A stretch of 5,608 bases of DNA from Candidatus Rhabdochlamydia sp. (GTDB lineage Bacteria > Chlamydiota > Chlamydiia > Chlamydiales > Rhabdochlamydiaceae). How positions within the stretch are numbered: position 1 is the stretch's first letter; the number at the start of each line of letters is the position of its first letter. The DNA lies in the NCBI GenBank assembly GCA_030044075.1, contig JASHWM010000069.1, positions 1 to 5,608 of the forward strand. Reading direction: 5' to 3'. Below the pieces are notes generated by a model. That model saw nothing but the letters and a program-made list of their open reading frames with translations, did no database searches and was not told the origin of the DNA. The position numbers were made by a program, and so were the translations under genes. This document shows, in pieces, positions 1-5,608 of this stretch.

Positions 1-670
1 GGTGATGGCGAACTTTAGTAAGTCCGGATGATCTCATCAAATCGCAAAAATTTTCTCCGTAAGGAAAAGACTCGATCGTTTGACTTAAGTATGTATAAGC
101 GCTTTTGTTGCCGCTGAGAAGGCCTCCAATAGGAGGAAGAAGATAGCGGAGGTAGATCCTGTGCGCCCATTTAAGCAAGAAGTGCCTTGGCAGGGAAAAC
201 TCCAGGATGACAACCTTCCCGCCAGGAGCGAGCACACGCTGCATCTGTTTTAAAGCGAGGTCGACATCGACGACATTTCGTATGCCAAAAGAGATGGTCA
301 CTGCATCAAAAGTACTGTCTTGGAAGGGCAGCTTAAGGATGTCGGCTTGTTTAAAAACAACTTTTTTTTCGTATCCTTTTGCTTGAGATTTTGTTTCGGC
401 AAGTTCGAGCATTTGAGGTGCGATGTCCACACCGATGATCTTCTTGATCTGCGGGTGATGGTCCATGATGCAAAAGACCTGGTCTCCCGTCCCTGTCGCA
501 CAATCTAAAACTTCGAGGTGCTTTTTCTTTGGCAAAAGATCAAGGAGCGCCTTTCGCCAGTACAGGTCGAGACCTAAAGAAAGGATCCTGTTCAACCTAT
601 CGTATTTAGGGGAGATATGGTCGAAGGTCTTCCCAATCTCTCCTTTTGAAGGCAGCTGCTTTTTTTGCAT
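1..670 (-). CDS. ubiE: Demethylmenaquinone / 2-polyprenyl-benzoquinol C-methyltransferase (UbiE/MenG family), 3' end cut by window edge
   Basis: SAM-dependent methyltransferase that C-methylates the quinone ring late in menaquinone or ubiquinone synthesis. In Chlamydiae the menaquinone role (MenG) is expected; this is family knowledge, not read from the sequence. 223 codons are visible, against about 230 for the family, so only the last ten or so residues are missing. Visible family signatures in order: FDHISPKYDRLNRILSLGLD (residues 16-35) followed by W38-R39; the SAM-binding loop VLDCATGTGD (54-63); the acidic strand end GVDIAPQML (80-88); LPFQDSTFDAVT (114-125) running into FGIRNVVD (128-135); LAPGGKVVILEFS (147-159); and a C-terminal SGNKSAYTYL-type region. 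ATG at 670 is chosen because an in-frame TGA lies seven codons upstream and the N-terminus then matches family length. No clear Shine-Dalgarno is present. It lies 80 bp downstream of the 570-codon gene on the same strand. It looks intact and is almost certainly a real UbiE/MenG; only the quinone substrate is uncertain. Confidence 0.95.
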   Translation of the reverse strand, partial: MQKKQLPSKGEIGKTFDHISPKYDRLNRILSLGLDLYWRKALLDLLPKKKHLEVLDCATGTGDQVFCIMDHHPQIKKIIGVDIAPQMLELAETKSQAKGYEKKVVFKQADILKLPFQDSTFDAVTISFGIRNVVDVDLALKQMQRVLAPGGKVVILEFSLPRHFLLKWAHRIYLRYLLPPIGGLLSGNKSAYTYLSQTIESFPYGENFCDLMRSSGLTKVRHH

Positions 671-692
671 AGAGGAACGCTCGCTTGTTCAA

Positions 693-720
693 ATGGTAGT
701 CATTTAATAGAAAAAATCAA
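693..720 (-). promoter_or_regulatory. Weak candidate promoter for ubiE
   Basis: On the minus strand, TTGATT (720-715) and TACCAT (698-693) are separated by 16 bases, with four of six matches to each sigma-70 hexamer. Transcription would begin near 686, leaving a leader of about 16 bases. Just upstream, AAAATA-GCAT-TATTTT followed by a T run could form a weak A/T-only hairpin, which might end some transcripts from the upstream gene. Both readings come from pattern matching in AT-rich DNA and are weak; co-transcription with the upstream gene is equally possible. Confidence 0.25.
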
Positions 721-750
721 AATAATGCTATTTTTTTCGGATGCTTTTTG

Positions 751-2463
751 TCAGAGCATGTGCAAAAGGCCTCTGATGTTTTGCAGGCACTCAGCCAAAG
801 AGAGCTTATTTTCAAGAAAACCGTTCATATACAGCTCCTCTTTGTTTCTGATATCGGGATATGCGCCATGGAGGAGAGATCGCTTGACGATGAGGGGTAG
901 AACAGGCCCGATCGAATACTCCTCTTTAATGATTTGATTGAGCTTATGGAGTCCCTTTTTTGCCCTTTCATTTTGGAGGAGCTTGCCCATATGTCTTCCA
1001 AGCATCTCAAGTTCATTAGAGTTGCTTTCATGGTTTGCCGCTTTTAGAAAACTTTCCACAAATGCAATGCTCTCCGGATACTCTTGCAATCTGTTTTGCG
1101 CAAGGGCAAGAAGATCTTGCAAAAAGGGGGTGGCATGCTGGGGCTTGTCATAATAAAACAGTTTGTCTGAGGAGACTGCCTCTGAAAAACTCTGATCTCC
1201 TCTGCAACCGAGGATGTCTTCGCTTGCGCTGCAAAGGAGCTGGCTTTCGCTTAAAGATAATGATGAAAGTTCCACGATCCGAAGTTGTTTTCCAGAAGAC
1301 GTGGTCTTATAGACATATTCTTTCATGTCAAAACCGATCGTGATTTCGCTAATTCCATAAGAAGAAAAGGAGATGAGCTCCCTTCCTAAGATGTCTAGGA
1401 GTGAGCGAAGGCTTGGCATACCAACGGTGAGATCTTTTTCTGATGAGGAAAAATAAGTGAGCAGCAAGTGAAAAAATACCAAAGTCCCTGGAAGAGTAAT
1501 AAGATATGCGAACACAAAGTCAGTTTTTGTTAAAAAGTCCTCTACGTGATCATTCCTGCAGATGAGGGTTTGAAGCCTTTCGGGGATTTGTTTCCAGGCC
1601 TCTTTTTTTGAGGGCATCTGTTTGATGAAGACCCCTTTTTCTAAAAAATGAAGGCCCATGCACCTTGTATGAGGCTTGCAAGGGTGCGCCCATTGCGAGT
1701 CTATAAAACCATATTCTCCTAAGGTCTCATAAGACTTTGGCCGAAGCGTTTGGACAAGCTCTTCCCAATGAGGATAAGAAGTTGGAAGTTGCAAAACAAA
1801 GTCACAGCTTGAAAGAAGCTCTTTTACCTGATTTGAGAAGTTCGAAACATGCAGCTCTTTTTCATCCTGGTAAAACACATGGAATGCATTGTCTGTAAAA
1901 AGAAGGTTTTTTTTTCTCATCTGCGATGAAAGGACAGTAATCGAAAAAAAATCCACATCCGGCAGCGCACTTTTTAGCAGGTTCATAGCTTCGTATTGCG
2001 CAACATAATCTCCAAGGCCGCTTGGTATGACCCAAGTAAATAGGACGACCTTTTTTTTCTTGGGAACTTCGATCGTCTCATATAAAGAAAGAAGCGCTTT
2101 GTCGATGCAATGCCGTTTTAATGAGGGGAGGTGGGCGAAGTTTTTTTTGACCTCGTCAACATGGCTGTGCCCAGCATTTTTATTTCTCGGCAGTTTTTGG
2201 TAGAATTTTGGGACGACGTAGGAAGAAAGGGACAGCTGTTTAAATGCGCTCTCAGGAAATTCGCTTTCCAGGACTTTTTCCAGCTGGATGTCGGAGCGTT
2301 CTTTTATGAACCCGTGATAGGCGTCGATCACAGGGAGCAATTCCCCCTTTTGGGCAGCATGGTCCAATTTTTTTTTTAATGGTTGTGAGATCCCATCTAA
2401 AGGAAGGGCTTTTTTTGCTTCCTCAGCAATAAAATGATGAAGTTCTTTTTCAAAAGGATTCAT
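751..2463 (-). CDS. Hypothetical protein, putative GT-B-like glycosyltransferase-type fold
   Basis: A 570-residue protein I do not recognise by name. Residues 1-135 are charged and probably helical. A hydrophobic strand, VVLFTWVIPSGLGDYVAQYE (139-158), contains the glycine turn GLGDY, which resembles the first strand-loop-helix of GT-B enzymes, where a glycine-rich loop precedes a helix. Around 313-350 the pattern FVFAYLITLPGTLVFFHLL...DLTVGMP looks like the start of a second Rossmann domain, though 315-338 is hydrophobic enough to be misread as a membrane span. Residues 408-445 (LLCSASEDILGCRGDQSFSE, then a YYD element) resemble the donor-site region of EarP-type arginine rhamnosyltransferases, whose motif is roughly LLW-CDLNFVRGEDSF. 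This is a by-eye similarity. The C-terminus (450-570) is helical and charged. No signal peptide is visible. ATG 2463 is the first in-frame ATG after a TGA about 20 codons upstream, with no good ribosome-binding site. The coding strand contains A runs of 8, 8, 9 and 10. Coding status is confident; function is not. Confidence 0.85.
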   Translation of the reverse strand: MNPFEKELHHFIAEEAKKALPLDGISQPLKKKLDHAAQKGELLPVIDAYHGFIKERSDIQLEKVLESEFPESAFKQLSLSSYVVPKFYQKLPRNKNAGHSHVDEVKKNFAHLPSLKRHCIDKALLSLYETIEVPKKKKVVLFTWVIPSGLGDYVAQYEAMNLLKSALPDVDFFSITVLSSQMRKKNLLFTDNAFHVFYQDEKELHVSNFSNQVKELLSSCDFVLQLPTSYPHWEELVQTLRPKSYETLGEYGFIDSQWAHPCKPHTRCMGLHFLEKGVFIKQMPSKKEAWKQIPERLQTLICRNDHVEDFLTKTDFVFAYLITLPGTLVFFHLLLTYFSSSEKDLTVGMPSLRSLLDILGRELISFSSYGISEITIGFDMKEYVYKTTSSGKQLRIVELSSLSLSESQLLCSASEDILGCRGDQSFSEAVSSDKLFYYDKPQHATPFLQDLLALAQNRLQEYPESIAFVESFLKAANHESNSNELEMLGRHMGKLLQNERAKKGLHKLNQIIKEEYSIGPVLPLIVKRSLLHGAYPDIRNKEELYMNGFLENKLSLAECLQNIRGLLHML

Positions 2464-2540
2464 ACTTTTGCATGATTCACAAAACAGAAAATAATGGCAA
2501 GCAGGCCTTTTAATCCTCTTAAATCATTAATAATTATTGC

Positions 2541-2560
2541 ATTGAAAGAAATTGAATCAA
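2541..2560 (+). repeat. Imperfect 10-bp tandem repeat in the divergent intergenic region
   Basis: ATTGAAAGAA is followed directly by ATTGAATCAA (8 of 10 identical), so two ATTGAA blocks sit exactly one helical turn apart. The second copy supplies the candidate -35 element of the F-box gene. It could be an operator-like pair or simply AT-rich coincidence. Confidence 0.3.
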
Positions 2561-2581
2561 AATAGCATTTCGAGGTAAAAT
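2552..2581 (+). promoter_or_regulatory. Candidate sigma-70-type promoter of the first F-box gene
   Basis: TTGAAT (2552-2557) and TAAAAT (2576-2581) are 18 bases apart, with four and five matches to the consensus hexamers. Predicted initiation near 2588 gives a leader of about 17 bases to ATG 2605, or 26 to ATG 2614. No comparably good promoter was found on the minus strand for the divergent 570-codon gene. Confidence 0.45.
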
Positions 2582-2604
2582 TCCCTTCCAATTTTAATAA
2601 TAAG

Positions 2605-4137
2605 ATGGATTTTATGAGACTATCTCTAGTAGGGATTCAGAGTGGTCAGGTCTACCTGGTTGAGCCTGAGGAGGGGAAGGAATCGCCCTTTGTGGTGGTC
2701 CCCATAGAGCTAACGTTAAAGATCTTTGAGGAACTTTCTGTAAAGGATGTCGTGGCCTGCCAGCTCGTTTGCAAATCTTGGTGCATCAGTGCATCTGACA
2801 ATGTTCTATGGAAACGCCTTTTAGGAAGGTTTCATCTAAACTTTGTAAACAGTATTGGAAGATCTCTTTCTTTGAGTAAAGAAAAGTATGAAGAAAGGTA
2901 TGTGGCTTGCCATCGCAGGTACTTAGCTCTAATGAGAGATGTGCCGCATCGATCAGCGCACTTTGTAAGGGGATGGGAGACGATCAATGCACTTGGCTTG
3001 CCAGAAGTGCTTGCGGAGCAAATGATTGAAGCAAGGTATCTTCGCCAAGAAGAGTTGGAAGAATCGCTAAAGGCCTGGAAAAAGAATGTACATGAGCAAT
3101 TTGAAGATAAAGCTGTAATCGCCTATAGACCCCCTGGTGGTAAAGAACATCGGTTTTGCAGCAGAGAAAGCCTAACTGTAGAAATTGACCAAGATCTCCA
3201 AGAAGATTTTTTAGAGGAAAGCGAAAAGGGAAAAAGTCTTTTTATGACCATCTTCAGCGATAAAACTCAAGCAACGATCAACAGCGACACAAGTTCTTTT
3301 GAAGAGAAAATGGATGTTGTCAGAGCTTCTTTAGCAGAATTGCAAGTTCCCGGGATGTACGAACTTACTACCTGGACCTTAGAAGAAAAGCTTTCTTATT
3401 GCTTGCTCCAGCTTCTGATATTTGAGCCAAGAAGGGTGATCTATTGCGACTTCAACAGGGATTATTCGGAAAAATTAAAAAAACTCCTTTCTCTTATAGA
3501 GCTGCTCCTTGCTTCCGGAGCAAAACCAAGCCCTACAACAGAAGAAACGTGCGTTCATGACAACCCGACAGTTGACTATTTTGCTATAGAATGTGCGCAA
3601 AATTCGTTTGATTCAGGTATGTTTGATCAAGCCCGTTTTGAGCAGCGCGTAGATGAAATCCTTTATAGAGAATCAGTCTTTTTTGGCGGGAGCGCCCTGG
3701 AAGGGGTTGCCCGGCAAGCGTTGGGAGATACCCATGATGCCTGGTGGTATAAAGAAGTTGTCAAAATCCTATTGGCCTACGGAGCAAAAGACTCCAGTTT
3801 GGCTTGGATATACGGAAGGAAAGACAGCCTTTTGCACCTTGCGATCACTAAAAAGGATTTGGAGATGGTCATCCTGCTTCTTGAATGCGGGGCTGACATT
3901 GGATCAGTAAACGAGCAGGGGCAAAGCGCCTCTTTTCTCATCAAACAGATTATTAAAGAACTGGAAATAAGCATTGAGGCTCTTGAAAGATCTAATAATG
4001 CAGAGTTTCTGGTTGATGGAGTGTTCGAATTCCAAAATCAGTTGCAAAAAGAGGGTGTTCCAACGGGAATTGATGATATTTCCAATGAAATTACAGAGAA
4101 ACAGAAATTCCTGGACCGGCTAAGACCCCTTTTTTAA
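2605..4137 (+). CDS. F-box and ankyrin-repeat-like protein, putative host-directed ubiquitin ligase adaptor (copy 1)
   Basis: A 510-residue protein with a eukaryotic-type F-box at residues 32-73: VPIELTLKIFEELSVKDVV, then ACQLVCKSWC, then DNVLWKRLL. The leading Leu of the usual LP pair is Val. By family knowledge, F-boxes bind Skp1 and recruit substrates to Cullin-1 ubiquitin ligases. Bacteria lack this machinery, so action inside a eukaryotic host after secretion (probably type III in a chlamydia) is inferred. Residues 117-131 (SAHFVRGW...NAL) and 242-277 (SLAELQVPGM...EPRR) form a module shared with the next gene that I cannot assign to a known family. Ankyrin-like units follow: 295-308 (LLASGAK), 380-395 (WWYKEVVKILLAYGAK) and 405-435 (LLHLAITKKDLEMVILLLEC, then GAD). 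The tail (445-510) is charged, helical and coiled-coil-like. The N-terminal 30 residues could hold a secretion signal, though no Sec signal is seen. ATG 2605 gives the longest form; ATG 2614 is an alternative supported by the conserved start context. It ends with TAA at 4135-4137. Confidence 0.93.
   Translation: MDFMRLSLVGIQSGQVYLVEPEEGKESPFVVVPIELTLKIFEELSVKDVVACQLVCKSWCISASDNVLWKRLLGRFHLNFVNSIGRSLSLSKEKYEERYVACHRRYLALMRDVPHRSAHFVRGWETINALGLPEVLAEQMIEARYLRQEELEESLKAWKKNVHEQFEDKAVIAYRPPGGKEHRFCSRESLTVEIDQDLQEDFLEESEKGKSLFMTIFSDKTQATINSDTSSFEEKMDVVRASLAELQVPGMYELTTWTLEEKLSYCLLQLLIFEPRRVIYCDFNRDYSEKLKKLLSLIELLLASGAKPSPTTEETCVHDNPTVDYFAIECAQNSFDSGMFDQARFEQRVDEILYRESVFFGGSALEGVARQALGDTHDAWWYKEVVKILLAYGAKDSSLAWIYGRKDSLLHLAITKKDLEMVILLLECGADIGSVNEQGQSASFLIKQIIKELEISIEALERSNNAEFLVDGVFEFQNQLQKEGVPTGIDDISNEITEKQKFLDRLRPLF
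2606..2618 (+). promoter_or_regulatory. Conserved start context TGGATTTTATGAG, first F-box gene
   Basis: These 13 bases are identical to those around the start of the second F-box gene (4342-4354). They place GGA four bases before the internal ATG at 2614, a minimal ribosome-binding core, whereas ATG 2605 has no recognisable one. In the paralogue the codon aligned with ATG 2605 is TTG. This favours initiation at 2614, which would shorten the protein by three residues, but does not prove it. Confidence 0.4.
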
Positions 4138-4290
4138 TTTTTTTTTGAAAGATCTTTGCTTCCATTTGGTTAAGAAACGCCTAACATGTAAAAACAATTT
4201 TTTAAAAAGTGATTCTGATCCAAATTTCTGTTATTCTAACTAGCTAAAAATCAACGACTTGATATGTATGATTCCAATATAGAAAAAGAG
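4138..4290 (+). other. AT-rich intergenic stretch after the first F-box gene; no clear gene or strong terminator
   Basis: A run of nine T (4138-4146) follows the stop codon directly, then a 10-bp palindrome AAAGATCTTT (4148-4157). No GC-rich stem precedes the T run, so it is not a standard intrinsic terminator, although the T run could aid termination. Further on, ATTTTTTAAAAA-type sequence is simple AT-rich DNA. No tRNA, small RNA signature or sizeable reading frame was found. Confidence 0.5.
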
Positions 4291-4328
4291 TGGAATTAAT
4301 CTAATTATAAGTTTATAATGTTTATAAT
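4291..4328 (+). promoter_or_regulatory. Candidate promoter of the second F-box gene with duplicated TATAAT
   Basis: Two perfect -10 consensus hexamers TATAAT lie at 4314-4319 and 4323-4328. Seventeen bases upstream of the first is TGGAAT (4291-4296), a poor -35 with three of six matches. Initiation would fall near 4326 or 4335, giving a leader of 15 to 24 bases, similar to that predicted for the first F-box gene. This supports independent transcription of the second copy. Confidence 0.45.
4311..4328 (+). repeat. Perfect 9-bp tandem repeat (GTTTATAAT twice)
   Basis: GTTTATAAT occurs at 4311-4319 and again immediately at 4320-4328. Each unit contains a complete TATAAT, so the repeat duplicates the -10 element. 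Unit gain or loss by strand slippage could alter promoter strength or start position. Confidence 0.8.
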
Positions 4329-4341
4329 TTTTTAATTATTT

Positions 4342-4354
4342 TGGATTTTATGAG
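4342..4354 (+). promoter_or_regulatory. Conserved start context TGGATTTTATGAG, second F-box gene
   Basis: Identical over 13 bases to the start region of the first F-box gene (2606-2618), with GGA four bases before ATG 4350. This supports ATG 4350 as the start. An in-frame TTG at 4341 is the only other plausible nearby start, and the reading frame is closed by TAA at 4308-4310. Confidence 0.45.
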
Positions 4355-5608
4355 CTTTTCTTTATTAGTAAGTAGTTTAAAAAATACGGAGCTTTCTGTT
4401 CAAAAGAGTAATGAAAAGAAAGAAACTCCCATTGCAAAGCTTCCTATAGAAGTGATGCTTGTGATATTCGAGAAACTTCCTCCAAAAGATCTTTTGGCAT
4501 GCCAGCAAGTTTGCAGGCAATGGTGTATTCGTACATTCGACAACGTTCTATGGTCAAAATTGTTATCGCGGCATTTTCACCCTAACTTTGTAAACACCAT
4601 AGGAAGATCTCTTGTTGCAAATCAAGAAAAATATAGGGATTGCTACCTGAGATATGTACAACTTGTTAGAGACATGCTGCCAATTAAATCGGCGCACTTT
4701 GTAAGAGGATGGCGTCAGGTAAATGCCCTTCAACTGCCTGGAATCATTACAGAACAAGCAGTCGCAAAGGGTCTAGTTCAAAAAGAAGCTCAACAAGGGC
4801 ATGAGGCAATATTAATGAAGAGCTTTTCGGAGCAATTCGGAGGTAAGGCAGTAGTTGCTTACCAATCGCCAAAAAACGAAGGCTATAACTTTTGTGGTCA
4901 AAGCGACATATTTACTCAAATTCCCCATGGGATTGCACATCATTTATTAGAAGAAACTAGGGAAGCGGAGTCTTTTTTTACGAAATTTTTTAATAAGGAA
5001 ACGATTGATACTATCAATGATCCCAAAAAGTCTTTCGTACAGAAAGTGGAAGCCGTCAAAGGCTCTTTGGCAGAGCTGCAGGTCCCTGGGATGGTCGAAC
5101 TTTCTAGCTGGACCCTTGAGAACAAACTGACCTATTGTTTACTGCAAGTTTTGATATGCGAGCCAAGAAGAGCCCAAAATAACCTTCATCCCAGTTATTT
5201 TGGGAGATTGGAGAAATTGCTTTCTCTTGTGGAATTATTACTTGCTGCAGGTGCAAATCCTAACACAACTATAAAAGAAACGTTAATCCATGCGAATCCG
5301 GTTTGGAACAATTCCGCTGGAACGCAAGCGGCGCGTCTTGAAGAAATCACCCGCGAGTTTGGAGCGAACCTGCTCGTTGGAACATTTTGGCGGTCATTGC
5401 GTGGTCCTATTGCTCAATTTTTTTGTAGTAATATATGGTGGTACCAAAGGGCTGTCCAAATCCTTATTTCATATGGAGCGAAGCCTTGCGATGAATACAC
5501 AAAGAAGGAGCTCAAGAACCTTTTGCATTATGCTGTGACAGCAACAGAATATGGAATCGCAGAATTGTTGCTTCAGCTCGGAACTGATATCAATTCAACG
5601 GACCAAAA
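4350..5608 (+). CDS. F-box and ankyrin-repeat-like protein, putative host-directed ubiquitin ligase adaptor (copy 2), 3' end cut by window edge
   Basis: The frame is open for 419 codons from ATG 4350 to the window edge. A classic F-box lies at residues 31-72: LPIEVMLVIFEKLPPKDLL, ACQQVCRQWC and DNVLWSKLL, with the canonical LP pair that copy 1 lacks. The same central module follows: SAHFVRGW (114-121), NAL (125-127) and SLAELQVPGM...EPRR (239-274). Ankyrin-like units are at 289-306 (LLSLVELLLAAGANPNTT), 363-378 (WWYQRAVQILISYGAK) and 388-419 (LLHYAVTATEYGIAELLLQL, then GTDINSTD), the last cut by the edge. By comparison with copy 1, roughly 75 to 95 residues are missing if the C-termini match. 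The role is inferred as for copy 1: Skp1 docking by the F-box and target binding by the repeats in a host cell. It is a tandem paralogue, 212 bp downstream on the same strand, with its own candidate promoter. No frameshift or internal stop is seen, so both copies appear functional. Confidence 0.93.
   Translation, partial: MSFSLLVSSLKNTELSVQKSNEKKETPIAKLPIEVMLVIFEKLPPKDLLACQQVCRQWCIRTFDNVLWSKLLSRHFHPNFVNTIGRSLVANQEKYRDCYLRYVQLVRDMLPIKSAHFVRGWRQVNALQLPGIITEQAVAKGLVQKEAQQGHEAILMKSFSEQFGGKAVVAYQSPKNEGYNFCGQSDIFTQIPHGIAHHLLEETREAESFFTKFFNKETIDTINDPKKSFVQKVEAVKGSLAELQVPGMVELSSWTLENKLTYCLLQVLICEPRRAQNNLHPSYFGRLEKLLSLVELLLAAGANPNTTIKETLIHANPVWNNSAGTQAARLEEITREFGANLLVGTFWRSLRGPIAQFFCSNIWWYQRAVQILISYGAKPCDEYTKKELKNLLHYAVTATEYGIAELLLQLGTDINSTDQ

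Noticed and set aside
298..501. 67-codon minus-strand open frame
   Set aside because: It lies inside ubiE in another frame and its product is basic and low-complexity, while the ubiE frame shows full family motifs.
1447..1519. Hydrophobic stretch (residues 315-338 of the 570-codon protein) as a membrane span
   Set aside because: It contains Pro-Gly in the middle and fits a strand-turn-helix at the start of a Rossmann domain better; no other membrane segments or signal peptide are seen.
2131..2379. 82-codon plus-strand open frame
   Set aside because: Antisense shadow of the 570-codon gene, with no independent start signal or recognisable product.
4138..4157. T9 tract plus AAAGATCTTT as an intrinsic terminator
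   Set aside because: The palindrome follows rather than precedes the T run and is too short and AT-rich to make a convincing terminator stem.
4264..4299. 11-residue open frame (MYDSNIEKEWN) upstream of the second F-box gene
   Set aside because: No ribosome-binding site, no attenuator-like structure after it, and it ends before the predicted promoter; expected by chance.
5290..5538. 82-codon plus-strand open frame
   Set aside because: Overlaps copy 2 of the F-box gene in a different frame; the F-box frame continues through it and resumes recognisable ankyrin-like sequence (YGAK, LLHYA).

Overview
The window reads as a piece of an amoeba-associated chlamydial genome (Parachlamydiales-like). 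The reason is the combination of a quinone-methyltransferase gene with two adjacent genes that join a eukaryotic-type F-box to ankyrin-like repeats. Expanded F-box families are an established feature of environmental Chlamydiae. Legionella also carries F-box/ankyrin effectors, so the assignment is an inference and species cannot be given from sequence alone.

Layout: the left half (1-2463) is on the minus strand. It holds a nearly complete ubiE/menG (start at 670, cut by the left edge) and, upstream of it in transcription order, a 570-codon gene (2463 to 751) of unknown function that looks like a two-domain GT-B-type protein with a distant EarP-like C-terminal motif. An 80-bp spacer separates the two. 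A 141-bp AT-rich divergent intergenic region (2464-2604) follows. The right half is on the plus strand and carries two tandem paralogues: an intact F-box/ankyrin gene (2605-4137) and, after a 212-bp AT-rich gap, a second copy (4350 to beyond the right edge). No tRNA, rRNA, CRISPR array or insertion sequence was seen.

How the parts fit: UbiE/MenG serves respiratory quinone synthesis and is housekeeping. The F-box proteins would be expected to act in the host cell, docking on host Skp1 through the F-box and presenting substrates through the C-terminal repeats. That role is inferred from domain architecture. The most notable observation is a central module shared by both paralogues that is better conserved between them (29 of 36 residues) than the F-box itself (25 of 42). 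It is followed by a segment that has diverged almost completely in sequence and length. Each plus-strand gene has its own plausible promoter and a matching 13-bp start context, so they look like separately transcribed duplicates rather than one operon.
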